A stretch of 64,000 bases of DNA from Diploptera punctata (GCA_030220185.1 JASPKZ010007551.1:425001-489000), one strand, 5' to 3'; shown: positions 1 through 11,060, numbered from the stretch's first letter. Made by a program: numbers and translations. Notes: a model not told the origin generated them from the letters alone.

Positions 1-85
1 TTCAGTCTCGTAGACTACGATGGACAGGGCATATGGTACGAATGGGGAATGAAACAAGGACTTGGAAAGTGCCGAGGATGGTAGT
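1..85 (+). pseudogene. LINE fragment (RTE-like family H), C-terminal scrap
   Basis: Translation gives SRRLRWTGHMVRMGNE, matching the RLRWAGHVARTGNE block of the larger LINE at 22774-24510. It is cut by the window start and decays after about base 85. Confidence 0.7.
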
Positions 86-983
86 AAAATTAAACTGAAA
101 AATATACACAAACTACATAAAAATAAGCCCTGAAACTGCTTCATTGTACTTTGTTTTAGAGGCAATCGTCTAATGAAAAAAGTCTTTCAAAATAATTCTA
201 CTGATATATATATATATATCTACTATATATATATATTAAATAAATCATCGCCAACAATAGTAAGAGAATCTATCGTGATATTTTATTGTAGTTGGCACAA
301 TTCCAATTGAACAAATTAATCTTTTGAAATGGAAACAAGCACAGAACATACTGACCTTATTGATAAACTTCGTCAAAAGATAGCATGCAACACAAAAAAA
401 AAGTGAATTAACACAAATGAATTTAGTCAATGCATTCAAACTACTTTAAATTAACTTATGCTTCTCATTAAATTTAATAATGAATTCTATTGACATAAGG
501 TCAGTATTAGCAACTATACTATGAATCAACAGGTAGCTTACAAGTAACTATCGAAAAAGGTTATTTAAGACATGTGATTCGGTAATTTCTAGTTTAACAA
601 TGATTATTCAATTATCTTATACAACCCAACTGTTTCAAATATTTAAATTCAATCTTATTTTCTGGTAATTGTATCAACATTGATGGCAACATAGGGATAT
701 GCATTTATAACACAGCTCTTCAAAAAAAAATTGTTGCCCTGGATATCTCAGCCAATTTCTGTTTTCAAGTGTACAGTTTACGAATATATTCATGAAAGTG
801 CTGAATGATTTTTGCGTATCATATATCTTAAACAGTAAACGACTTGTTACTAATAACATTTATGTTTCCAGTCATGATTTGATTTCTGCGCATTTTTTCG
901 CATATACAAACAACACGTGATCCCCACTCTCACGCCCCTCGCTCCGCACATCGGCCGTGATCTCAGTTATTTGACAAAATTAA
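86..983. other. AT-rich sequence, no gene seen
   Basis: Contains only an imperfect (TA)n run at 208-238. No coding signal was recognised on either strand. The left end of the transposon whose ORF starts near 984 should lie here but was not found. Confidence 0.5.
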
Positions 984-1538
984 AGTACTCACGACGTGCA
1001 TCTGGATATGATAAAACGATTCGTCAAAGCTTTGGACAAGGAAGGAAAATGTTTCAAATACATTTCTAGAAAATTTCCTAAGCTCAGTATGTTAAAGTTA
1101 AAAGAGGGAATATTTGACGGTCCTCAAATTTGGCAATTGATGAAAGATGCAAATTTTATCAAAGTTATGACTGTTCCGGAAAGTGAAGCTTGGAAGGGTT
1201 TTGTATTGGTAGTATAAAATTTCCTAGGTAACTATAAAGCACCAAATTATAAAGAAATTGTGCAAAACATGTTGACAAGCTTCAAGATTCTGGGAGCAAA
1301 TATGAGTATAAAGTTACACTTCCTTCACAGTCACCTGGAAAGATTTCTGGATAATTTAGGAAATTATAGCGACGAACAGGGAGTGTGCTTTCACTAGGAT
1401 CTAAAAGTAACGGAAAAAAGGTATCAGGGTAGATGGGACCGTAACATGATGGCAGATTACTGCTGGTCTTTAAAAAGAGATTGTCCCCTAAAAAATTTAA
1501 AAAGAAAATCTTATAAAAGGCGTTTCACTGAAGTATAA
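984..1538 (+). pseudogene. Broken ORF of an orphan insect DNA-transposon protein (CACTG-TIR family)
   Basis: One reading frame runs through with only two stops (at 1215 and 1398) and no frameshift. It reads DMIKRFVKALDKEGKCFKYI, then FPKLSMLKLKEGIFDGPQI, ANMSIKLHFLHSHLERF, LGNYSDEQG, EKRYQGRW and MMADYCWSLKRDCP. I recognise this as a protein family present in many copies in arthropod genomes, usually annotated as uncharacterised. Its biochemical function is not known to me. The stops look like single substitutions of Lys (VV-NF) and Gln (FH-D) codons, so the copy is fairly young. It is followed at 1785-1789 by a terminal repeat shared with the deletion derivative at 25266-25845, which links the protein to a CACTG-ended DNA transposon. 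Confidence 0.7.
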
Positions 1539-1769
1539 CATAGGTTTTCGATATTTTTCTTTCTATTTACGTCGGTGTATACCAATTTTTCAGAAAAACA
1601 ATTGGCAGTATAAATATATGTTATATATATATTTCATATTTTCCGATTTTTGTAGTGTAAAATGATAATAAAGATTTAAAAAAAACAGAGTAAATCTTCC
1701 AAGATCATTGATAGTTTCGTGATTTGTGAGCATAAATATATCCAAAATGAATCTTACATCAGGGGCAAC

Positions 1770-1789
1770 AAAACCACTGTTGACCAGTG
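1770..1789 (+). repeat. Right terminal inverted repeat (…TGTTGACCAGTG)
   Basis: TGTTGACCAGTG followed by TAA is the exact reverse complement of CACTGGTCAACA, the left end of the element at 25266. It marks the right end of the transposon that carries the ORF at 984-1538. Confidence 0.65.
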
Positions 1790-2114
1790 TAATAGATACC
1801 ATATAGGATTTTTCGAGCAAAAACAATACTAAGTTATATTACGATGAGAGGTTGATAAGTGGTTTTTACAGAATAGAGGATTTTTTTTTAAAACCGAGCG
1901 ATAGCGAGGTTTTCGATTTCCGAGATGCTGTAAAACACTTCACAAACGTGCGTTGTACATTATTTTTTGCGTGATGGGGTTTTCAAAATAATAAATAATA
2001 GTAAAATAATATCTTTGTTGGAAATATTTGCGTTCATTATAAACAATTGACTAACGTTAACATTGTGGGCAATGTTTATTAGTTGAAACAACAGGAGCCC
2101 TTGAGACCAATTAT

Positions 2115-2412
2115 TGATAATATGTCCGCAAGTTCGTATTTATTGTTATACATTGTTTCAAATAAAGTTCAGTTCATTTAAAATGAGTGATTTGTTTCGT
2201 ATAATGTATATTAACACTACATTTTGGATATTTTTTGTATATACACTGTACGTAGTATACGTAGAGGGCAGTGGTTTTACTACCCGCACGTGGGTGTAAA
2301 TGTAATATTACAGTATAGTTATTTAGGTTGGCAATCCCGAAATGTAGGAAGTTGAACTTTCAATCATGGTCGCCAGTGCTGTTAGTACGACAAAATGCAC
2401 TATCGCGCAAAA
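2115..2412 (+). repeat. Unclassified ~295-bp interspersed repeat, copy 1
   Basis: Closely matches 60906-61203 from TTATTGATAA…CGCAAGT to GCACTATYGCGCAAA. It contains AATAAAGTTCAG and a CACGTGGGTGTAA block. No protein was recognised. Both copies lie near a CACTG-TIR element; at 60 kb the repeat directly abuts the terminal repeat. Confidence 0.75.
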
Positions 2413-2754
2413 AATACATATAAACCATCCCCCGAATGAGAACTAAAACTTTTGGCTTATAAGCCAAATCTGCCGACGTTTATAGTATTTGTTTCTGCAA
2501 TTTAACTTAGAGAACCGCAGGATTAATGCAGCATTCACTATATGTTTTACAATATCCCTATCAGGTAGTAATGGGTGGTATTTTTATTTAACGACGCTCT
2601 TTAACAACTAAGGCCATTTATTCATCGCAATTAAAGTCTGGGTGAGAGAGCAAATCGATTTTGCTCAGACCGTCTTTTTGGCTTGAGGTTCTTTTTCGTG
2701 TCGTTATTCCATGGCTTTAGTTCCTTTCGAATAAACCCATATCCATGATTTTTA

Positions 2755-2850
2755 CGCGCTAAAAAAATCCAATGACCCCGCCCGGGTTTGAATCGTAGAA
2801 CCATCAGAGGCGAACATAGTAACCACAGTCCCCAGGTCCGACTCTTATGT
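2755..2850 (-). repeat. tRNA-like SINE head fragment (family D-like)
   Basis: On the minus strand it reads TGGTTACTATG, then GATTCAAACCCGGGCGGGGTC and GGATTTTTTT. This parallels the head of SINE D at 11846. The rest of the element is degraded. Confidence 0.5.
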
Positions 2851-4119
2851 TCCTATTCTCAGCTGATTCCATGCCATACGTTCGATTACTATTTCACTAT
2901 GGTATATTTGTTTATTACTCAAAGATTTCCCGTCATCTCGAATTCTGTCTATATGTCTAAATATTAAAATGTAACTTATTAAGGGATAACTCTATGTATT
3001 GTACTTATAGGTGTAAAACTTGACAACGTAGAGACCAGATCGAAAAAATAAATAAATAAACAAAACAATCTAAATATCTTTGAAAATAAGATACTAAGCT
3101 GAATATTTGAATCCATAAGGAATGGACTGAGGTTTGGATTGGGTCTAATTAATCCATTGTATAATTTTGGTTTAGATATCTACTATGTGTAGATCCAGCA
3201 ACCGTACAGAAATTAGATACGTGTAGCAAAAAAAGGTGTAATTTGTCTGGTGTTGTAAAAACTTGGATTAGTATTTTTTCAATTCGTTTTTATTTTTATG
3301 GAAATAAGTAAGCAATACCGTATATGGTTAAAAAGTGTTCAATATTTGGCAGTGGTTTACAAAAAAAAACATTGAAAAATATGACAAATACTATATTTAC
3401 AGCTATGTGAGATATAACTCCGTTCCTATTATATCATAACGATGGTAGATATTCAATAATAATTTAATAACCTTGGGCGTTATCATTTCAAGGGCAGGTA
3501 TGACAAGATAAAATACGAAGAGATGTTAAAACATCTAATCAATAACAGACTTTACTGTATGCACTACGATAACACGAGTATGACAAATAGTATCAATATT
3601 TAAACCTCAATGTAACATACATTTTTCTTCTCCCCCCCCCCTTCCAATCCTTCAGCAACTGTCGTTCTTTGCTTGAAGTATTTGAATGGAGCCGTCAGGT
3701 TATTCATTACCGGTGATTTATCGGCTATCAAGGTAATTAGATCGAAATTCGAGGGCGCATATCCTGTGTATCACTTCATTTGGAAGGAAAGTAAATTCAT
3801 GGAGTCTCGATTTGTAGAAAACGCCATTTGGATAATATCAAGAAATAAAAGAAAAAAGCTTCTGAGAAAAATCTGTCTACTCTAAGGCTCGAATCTATGA
3901 ACGCTTTAGATCGTAAAAGTCGTTCTCTGCTTGTACTCTGCTGAGAAAGTTGCATCCAAATACGTTTTTGCATACTCAAAAATCTGTTCATTCGATAATA
4001 ATTGTTGAAATTCCTAAGCTACCTGGCGAGGTGGCTTAGCAGAGAAACGAATCGTGAGCAACCCGATGGTAACCGATGTAGTTTGAAACCTTGCCGCGTA
4101 CCTTGCTACTTTATCCAAG
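2851..4119. other. No gene recognised
   Basis: AT-rich sequence with a poly-C run near 3632-3642. A 70-codon open stretch at 3673-3885 has no recognisable motif and is probably chance. Confidence 0.4.
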
Positions 4120-4296
4120 ATGTCGGACCTTGAAGACTTCGATCGTGTTTTCGGTATACGCGGAGAAGAGGAATTTGATAGAGTCTACCAAAGAATTCAA
4201 CTGGAAGAACAGGAGAATCGGCGTAATATTGCGCGACGCAGACGTCGTCGTATACGGTATTATTTGCGGGACGCAAGCGTAAATGCGTTCCTCTAG
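4120..4296 (+). CDS. 58-codon acidic/Arg-rich ORF, unknown
   Basis: ATG at 4120, stop at 4294-4296. The peptide starts MSDLEDFDRVFGIRGEEE, continues with an acidic amphipathic stretch, and then has a run of Arg (ARRRRRRIRYYLRD). It lies in a short CpG-rich patch (about 4020-4300) that stands out from its AT-rich surroundings. Acidic-then-Arg-rich starts occur in PIF/Harbinger-type transposon proteins, so a truncated transposon ORF is one option and a small host exon another. No known domain is visible. Confidence that it is translated is low. Confidence 0.35.
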   Translation: MSDLEDFDRVFGIRGEEEFDRVYQRIQLEEQENRRNIARRRRRRIRYYLRDASVNAFL

Positions 4297-4662
4297 CAGA
4301 CGAAAATAACGGAAGTGGTTTTATCGCTGAGAATTCTGGGTAATTTCTTGCCAATATTACGAAAACGACGATTTTCATGCATGACCAGTTAGTGGGTAGC
4401 TAATTCGATCTTTGCACTTGCTCACGGAAAGTCATCTCACCAGTGATTGGAAGTAATTTGAGTAGAGACTAATGTATTTGCATGTTCAGATTTTATATAG
4501 GTACTAATACGCTACGATTTGAATAAAACACTATTTCCAATCTTCAGTTTTCATCTTCGAATATCTAAGATCCTGATCGAAAATAGATACCATTCTCCTC
4601 GACGGACTCGCCGTTTTAATAAGAAACCAGATTTTAATTCCCTAAATGTCACGTAGAATATT
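4297..4662. other. No gene recognised
   Basis: Mixed-composition flank between the Arg-rich ORF and a SINE. No motif was identified. Confidence 0.4.
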
Positions 4663-4812
4663 GCATCATAGCCAAGCGGTTTAAGGCATCATGCTGAGCA
4701 GGTTTGAGTCCCCATGGGGAAAGAAATTTTCTCATGGAATTACTGCCAGTATAGGACCGGTATCCGTCCTGATTGTGAGGAATTTTGGTAGCTACAATAA
4801 GTAGAGTAGTAT
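4663..4812 (+). repeat. SINE family C (tRNA Leu/Ser-like head), partial
   Basis: Head with A-box-like AGCCAAGCGGTTTAAGGC and B-box-like GGTTTGAGTCC. This is followed by the body CATGGGGAAAGAAATTTTCTC, CCAGTATAGGACCGGT and AGCTACAATAAGTAG, shared with 62490-62825. Confidence 0.7.
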
Positions 4813-5705
4813 AGTTCTGAATCATTGATTTTTTTTTTAAATTATAGACCCATATGGATTTTTTTTCGTAAATTCCTCCTTTAAAATTCAGATTTCTCGA
4901 GTTCCTTGAACGGTATACGTGCAGTAATCATCATATTGCACAAATCCTTACTAATTAAAAGTGTGTACGGGTTTTACTATTTGGCTGTATACCTGTTTCA
5001 TTATTTTATGTCGAAGAACTTTGTAAATCTTCGATATGATTCTTACCGCTCGAAGTAATAAATACATCCTATGTATTTTAATTTCATTTTTGCGTCGGGA
5101 ACAGTAAATATTTTCCCTTACAGATTCAAAATATCTATTCCATATTTATTTATTTGATTATTTTATTCCAAATCCTTTGAATTAGGCATTTTAAACCATT
5201 TTAACATAACACTATCACGTGCACAAAGAAAAACGCTATTTTGACAACTAGACAATTCTCATACAAGTTGACATTGTATGCTGTTTGTTCGTTCCTTCGA
5301 ATAAGCCTACAGCCGCGCTCTCGTAGCGCATTCTTGTTACAGTGTTTGATGTACCTCTGACATACTCATACGCCATAACAACTTGCACTGCAATTCGTGT
5401 GATCCTACACCTCTATGCCCTTTAGTTATCCGATACTAATATATTGCAAAAACATATATCTAAGTGCCCATAAACATTTAACTTCGATCATCATGATGAA
5501 AACAAGTTTTAAAATAGTCCGAATAATACTGTATGTACATCCAACCATGACTATAATAAGCAATGACTTTTAAACGGATATTGCTATAGCACTGACAAAT
5601 ATTTTACTGATAATGTAACACCAATTTAAATTTAAATTAGGGACAGCACTTTTAAAATTCATGATGAATAACCGTCCAGGTTATGGAGTAAAATGTTATA
5701 ATCTG
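4813..5705. other. No gene recognised
   Basis: AT-rich. Part may be decayed Penelope-like sequence leading into the repeat at 5706, but no coding motif was found. Confidence 0.35.
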
Positions 5706-5895
5706 ATACATCAGTCGTCCTCAGCTAAAATCAACTTCTGTTTAAAAACTTATTTAGATGAGCACATCTGATTATGTTGTTTTAATTACTTAACGTAGTT
5801 TTAAACAGAAATTGATTTAGATGAGGACGACTGATGTTTTAATTATTTAACGTAGTTTTAAACAGAAGTTGATTTAGATGAGGACGTCTGATTAT
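5706..5895. repeat. Tandem plus inverted 57-bp repeat (Penelope-like end)
   Basis: Two 57-bp units (from 5780 and 5837) with core TTTAAACAGAAGTTGATTTA and GAGGACGACTGAT, a partial third unit at 5750-5779, and an inverted copy at 5709-5746. The same core follows the GIY-YIG remnant at 41992-42033. Tandem and inverted terminal copies are typical of Penelope-like elements, so this is probably a Penelope end. Confidence 0.6.
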
Positions 5896-6466
5896 CAGGT
5901 AATCATTTTGAGATTTTTAGGGAGTATTATAATTAGGCCTATAGAAGTTAAAAAAATATTTTTTAACTATATAATTGTGTCTAGGAATTTGTGACTTTAT
6001 ATACTATTTAACAGTTCAAAGAATTGCATTCTATCATCACTAAATGAATAAACATGTATGCTCATGCGTAATACATATAAGCATAAATAAAATTACATGT
6101 CATGTCAAGGTTAAGTTGCAAGAACCTGCAGAGTGCTACTTTAGCAACTCGACTATGTTAATTTAAAATATTTATGAGAAATGTCTTGCAGATATTTACG
6201 TGGCATGTACAAAATTAATATTCGAATGTTTGGATATAAAAGAGGTTTTTTTTTTGTGTGTACCATAGAAATGTATGGGCCGAAACGTTAATGAAAAGAT
6301 ATTTCAAAATGCTTTATGAGTTTTTGAACGGAGATGAGGTACGTTGGTTTGAAAAACATTAGACTTACAGAATCACACTAGAGGTAAGGCAATAAATTAA
6401 AAAAATAGATGACCTCTTATCCGAAGAAGCAATGACTATGGAGATATTGTAACATAATGGTAACAT
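5896..6466. other. No gene recognised
   Basis: AT-rich sequence with no recognised coding or repeat signature. Confidence 0.35.
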
Positions 6467-6588
6467 TGTGGAAAGCAACGGGAAGCTACCACACCTACAT
6501 TTCCCTAGTAAAACTGCAAGCACAGAATGAAAATGCTATGATTGGAGTGAAGGACCTGCCTTTGGGCAGAATTACTATGGATGTATGG
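6467..6588 (+). repeat. SINE family A, 3' fragment
   Basis: Contains GTGGAAAGCAACGGGAAGC, CTACCACACCTACA and GGCAGAATTACTATGGATG, the 3' module of the full copies at 33111 and 56640. Confidence 0.85.
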
Positions 6589-7059
6589 TAACATAATGTG
6601 AACACGGACCTTTTTTAATCAGAGATATTAATTAAATATTTTCATTTATAGGTTTATCAATTATATTTAATTAAATTTTGCATAAAGCTATTATATTTAT
6701 ATGCAAAATAATAAAATCGCATATTTTTACATACTAGACCTACTTCAAAACAGCCTGACAGAACCAGTTTCCAAACGACAAGTAGTAATTCCGTTGAATA
6801 CAGATTTTGTTCTAAAATATTATTCAACTGTTACAAGTAAATTTCTGAAACTATAAATTGTTTAAATATATATTGATCAAAATTACTTTTTACCTGGGTC
6901 ATTTTCCATTCTTGTTGAATTCAACAGTTTGTTTTACAATCATCTCCTTCAAATTGGAAAACACAAATAAAAGCGATTTAAATGTTTTTTTCATGTAAAT
7001 ATGTAGGCCTACTGTAATTTCACTAATGAACTTTTCACTAAACTCTACATTATAGGGAA
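6589..7059. other. No gene recognised
   Basis: AT-rich; nothing identified. Confidence 0.35.
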
Positions 7060-7430
7060 AAATTTATATGGGAAAGTACAAAGAAGCATATATTGCTGCT
7101 CTTTCCGTCTTTTCTTTAGTCTTCCCAAACTTCTTGTTCCTCTTGGTGAATAGTTGTATGCTGCTTTTGGTATTCTGTTATATCATCCTTGCTGAGTGTT
7201 TGTTCTATATTTCACTATTGTTGTGTTTAATTCCTCTACTTTTAGTTGCCGTCTTATTTCTGTGTTGTGTTTTTTTGTCTGTTCTTTGATATCCTGCTAT
7301 TGGTCTGAGGAATTTCATTTCATCAGCTTGGATTCTGGCAGATTGTTGTGTAAGTAATAATAGGAACTGCCATTGTCTTGTATAATTTCATCATAGAGTC
7401 TTTCTGGCTTTATTTTTCAAAACACAGTAA
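7060..7430 (-). pseudogene. LINE fragment (family N), C-terminal region
   Basis: Minus-strand similarity to the LINE at 15235-15990. The shared DNA covers the block around ATTGGTCTGAGGAATTTCAT, the AGCTTGGATTCTGG block and the C-terminal GRPKK-type end. It is too degraded to read through. Confidence 0.65.
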
Positions 7431-7788
7431 CGTCCTGGGTTGAATCTGACTGTAGGCGAGGGTTAGCAGTTGAACCCCTTACAGTTAGCAAAATGAAGAA
7501 ACCAGCCGTAAGAGGTACAGGTAGGCTACCTCACAATCGGCTCGCTGGACGATGCACTGTTGCCGTCACAAAAAATAAAATATATATTCCGTAAAGCAGG
7601 AAAATCGGATCATAGCTTCGCTTTACTAACGAATTCGCTTAGTCTACGCACTTCCTGCGTGATGTACTTTTTTTACAACAATAGTTGATTTAATCAACAA
7701 TGGTTTGGCCTTTGAAAAACTGACTATAGGTAAACAGCTATATGTTTTAAATTGTTAAAGAATTATTAAGAATTCAATATTGAAATAT
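7431..7788. other. No gene recognised
   Basis: Intergenic-type sequence with no identified element. Confidence 0.35.
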
Positions 7789-8163
7789 CGGCCACGGTGG
7801 ACTAGTGGTTATGCTCCTTGCCTCAGGTCCCGAGGGTCGCGGATTTTTTAGGATGTAAAAATCCAAGGAGCAAGTCCTCCGGGAGGGACTTTAAGCCGTG
7901 GGTCCCGAGTCTGAAGATTTTCAGGCTCGTAAAAGACCCTTAAGCCTGAATGAAAAGGCCTCTAAGCAAAATTTACCGAATTTTCCCGTCCTAGTACTAC
8001 CTTGGTTTCCTAGATGTCAGTACGAGGAGGAACGTTGACCACGGACCACTCAAGTGACATCTATACGAAAACAAGTGTAACTACATTAGTATGGTTCAAA
8101 TTCTTTCCTTCAGGGGGAGCGCCTAAATCTCTTAAGGGAAATATGGGCTTACAAGAAGAATAA
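7789..8163 (+). repeat. SINE family D, near full length
   Basis: Head CGGCCACGGTGGACTAGTGG with an A-box-like GACTAGTGGTTATGC. The body includes CGAGTCTGAAGATTTTCAGG and CCTCTAAGCAAAATTTACCG, and the 3' end is GGGCTTACAAGAAGAA. It aligns throughout with 11846-12232. Part of the B-box region is deleted. Confidence 0.85.
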
Positions 8164-8850
8164 TAAAATATATGTATACAGAATCCGAAATATCCTTGTT
8201 TCTAGGCTCCGAAATCATATTCTCGATGTTATGATATATCAGGAGGAAAATGTATCGCAAATAGACAGCTATCATATCAGCTCACATACTGATGATAAAA
8301 ACAAAAATAACGCAGATATAACAGCAGAGACTCTTAACAGTAATATATTTTTAAATGGATTGAACTCACAGAAGTGATTTGATGAAGTCTTATTTTTTAT
8401 GAGGAAAAGTTGAGACTTTGATATAAAAATGTGAAAAAACCTATTAATATTCCCATTTACATCCCGTATGGGAACAAGTTTAATATCCAAATACACTAAA
8501 ATAAAATCATTACAAGAATACAAGAAATAACAGAAAACCTGTTATCAAACACAACATGAAGGGTATAGGGAAGGAACCTGGTAAGTCAATTTTCACGTCG
8601 AAATGGAATTTGAGGTGTCATTAGATTCTTCATGAAAAACACTATAATTTATAAGCGTGAAAGGTAAAATATATAGTTTAGTCATCGGGTTATTTACCAC
8701 CAACGTTTGGCATATGAGTGTTGTACAACTAAAAGTGGGAGTTCTAGGTTTCAAGGGAAAAAGTGACTTATCTGGTTTTGATCCCGATTAAAACATTAAA
8801 TTATGAAATATTTACCTAAAAGGTCCGTCTTCTCAACTATTTTTCAATAC
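8164..8850. other. Unassigned; contains a 64-codon open stretch
   Basis: From 8186 to 8377 the plus strand stays open and reads RNILVSRLRNHILDV, then NVSQIDSYHISSHTDD and ends NGLNSQK-stop. It could be a transposon fragment, but no family was recognised and it has no good start codon. Confidence 0.3.
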
Positions 8851-10090
8851 CCTTCATATATATATATATATATGAATGTATGTATGTATATGTTTTTATA
8901 GACTTCTAAACCGTTCAACTGATCTTCGTGAAAATTTGTATATACAGAGTTTCAGATGCGGCGAGTGTTTAGCCGTTATCTATTATGTTCTAAAACCATT
9001 AGGTGTAGGAGTTCACCTGAAACGAAAATTTAAAAATCGCTCTAGCGATCGCAATTTTGAGTGTTTCACAACAAAACTCGGAATACCCTATTAAAATAAA
9101 CTGAGGTATGTATTATCCAAAAATCAGCGAAATCAGACCGTTAAAAGTGGGGGTTTTCTTGAATTCTAAAATTTAAAAAAAAATCCTATATGACTGGGCC
9201 GATTTTGATAAAAATGTGTGTGTGTGTTTGAGAGGGTCCCTGGATGGTTCAGATTCACAAGTGGGTCCTCTAAAACCGTTAGGTGTAGAAGTTCACATGA
9301 AGTGAAAATTTAAAAATCGCTCTAGCGATCATAATTTTTCTGTGTTTCACAACGGAACTCGGTATATCCTATTAAAATAAACCGAGGTAGGTATTGTCAA
9401 AAAATGAGCGAAATCCGACAATTAGAAATGGAGGTATAGGCCTAACTTACTTGAAACCCTAAATTAAAAATTGCCTGAACGACTGCACCGATTTTGATGA
9501 AAATTTTAGTGTTTGTTTGAGTCGGTCTCTGGATGGTTTAGATTCACAATTGGACTCTCTAAAACCGTTAGGTGTGGGAGTTCTCACGAAATGATAATTT
9601 AAAAATCGCTATAGCGGTCACAATTTTCTGTTTCACAACGAACTTCAGTATACCTTATTAAAATAAACCGAGGTAGGTAAAAAATGAGTGAAATCAAACA
9701 ATTAGAAGTGGAAGTTCACTTGAAATTCGAAACGAAAAACTGCCTAAACAACTGGACCGATTTTGATGACATTTTGTGTGTGTGTTTGAATTGGTCCCTG
9801 GATGGTTTAGATTCACAACTTGACCTGGTAGATGGCGCTCCGATCGGGTAATAGGAATTTTTTTTATGTCAGATGTGTAGTCTTCTGCATTACAGACATA
9901 TTCCGCGCGACAACAATGTGATGTCATAATATACGCTTTTTGAGCGCAACAGATTGCAGTGAGGAGTTTTCTTGCGAACTTATTAATGAATGTTATGAAA
10001 AAAAAAGTAACTTACATTTTTATCGTCCGGCCATGATACAAGAATTGAACGTTTTGGCAAGACAAACGTCTGCCGGTTTTGATAATATGC
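8851..10090 (+). mobile_element. Helitron-like non-autonomous element with tandem internal units
   Basis: Contains three tandem units (8990-9269, 9270-9558, 9559-~9830) and a 3' part at 9930-10090. That 3' part matches the Helitron end at 27840-28042 over TTTTCTTGCGAACTTATT, TTTTTATCGTCCG and AGAATTGAACGTT. The final hairpin and CTAG are mutated. No Rep/helicase gene is present. Confidence 0.55.
8990..9830 (+). repeat. Three ~285-bp tandem units
   Basis: Each unit begins CTAAAACCRTTAGGTGTRG and carries AATTTAAAAATCGCTCTAGC, ATTAAAATAAACYGAGGTA, a CCGATTTTGAT block and TCYCTGGATGGTTYAGATTC. Starts are at 8990, 9270 and 9559. A single further unit lies at 43529-43730 and half-units at 11340-11555. 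Confidence 0.85.
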
Positions 10091-10099
10091 AATAAATAT

Positions 10100-10260
10100 G
10101 GATTATATAAACCAATTTCAATATATATAAAATTAAATTATTAATTAAATAAAAATAAAACTTAGTTTTATTTGATTTTCATATTTATTAATATATAATT
10201 CAGTGACAGCTGTTTCGGTACACTGTACCTTCTTCAGACATGTTCAATTATGAATTGTGT
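10100..10260 (-). repeat. Possible Penelope-like element end
   Basis: Minus-strand reading gives GAAGGTACAGTGTACCGAAA followed by CAGCTGTCACTGAA and an AT-rich tail. This style of palindromic 'phone-to-fax' sequence is common at Penelope-like ends. No GIY-YIG coding was found beside it. Confidence 0.35.
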
Positions 10261-10930
10261 TATTATAGTAGGCCTACATATCAACTGATCTAAGCAACAA
10301 TCCAACAATAATTTATTTAAATTTTAAAATTTAACAAAGGCGATTCATTGAAATCAATTAAAAATTAAATTAAATTAGTCACAACACAAAACTGAAGAAA
10401 TAGGAAGCTATGTACAATTTTGTTAAAAAATAAACTTCAATATAAATACATACAATTCAGTAAATCTTAATCAGAACAGAGAAAATAATTCCTATTTGAA
10501 AGATGATGCATAATATATAAAGAGTTTCATAGGCCTACATATGCCTATGTCAGTAAAAATTGATGAATCACTATATCCACATAGAAATAGCTTTACTCAG
10601 AATTTCTAACCAAATAGAGGCAAGAGACAGCCAGCAAAACATAATACAAATATGTACAATTAGCATATTTTATAAATATTAAAAACAAACTCATTCGATC
10701 AACATTCCGATATATTATTGGTTGAGTTTTTATTTAACAACATTCAAATCTAGATACGAAAGACAGGCAAATTTTGTTTACAGAAAACATTAAGTCTTAA
10801 AATTATTTTACCTGCCTAAATCTACGACACGAGACCCACGAGTTTATTTCCTCCAGAAGAAATAATTTTCACGATTTTTATGCCCTGAAAAATACATCGA
10901 CCTCGGACTGGTTTAAACCGGAGAACCTCG
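10261..10930. other. No gene recognised
   Basis: AT-rich; two TAGGCCTA palindromes but no element identified. Confidence 0.35.
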
Positions 10931-10933
10931 GAA

Positions 10934-11060
10934 CTACAGTGAGTTTCACTCAACTTGCGGCCACTAGCGTGGACAATGCGTGGGCAACGCGAGTAGATGG
11001 CTCTATGCTTGCAGTCACTTTTCCCGCTATCGCCCACAAGTCGAGTGAAACTCACTGTAG
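10934..11060. repeat. Inverted repeat with 24-nt arms and GC-rich loop
   Basis: CTACAGTGAGTTTCACTC at 10934 pairs with GAGTGAAACTCACTGTAG ending at 11060. Inside, GTGGGC and GCCCAC (about 10979 and 11032) can also pair. Two overlapping open frames cross it on opposite strands, as expected for a palindrome. It may be the core of a foldback element. Confidence 0.65.

Noticed and set aside
4106..4378. 90-codon minus-strand frame
   Set aside because: Opposite strand of the more protein-like MSDLEDFDR ORF; no recognisable features.
5706..5895. Hammerhead ribozyme in the Penelope-like repeat
   Set aside because: Penelope ends can carry one, but the CTGATGA…GAAA core was not found here or at 41992.
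8990..9830. CRISPR-like array
   Set aside because: Units are ~285 bp and contiguous with no spacers; it is a tandem repeat in a Helitron-like element.
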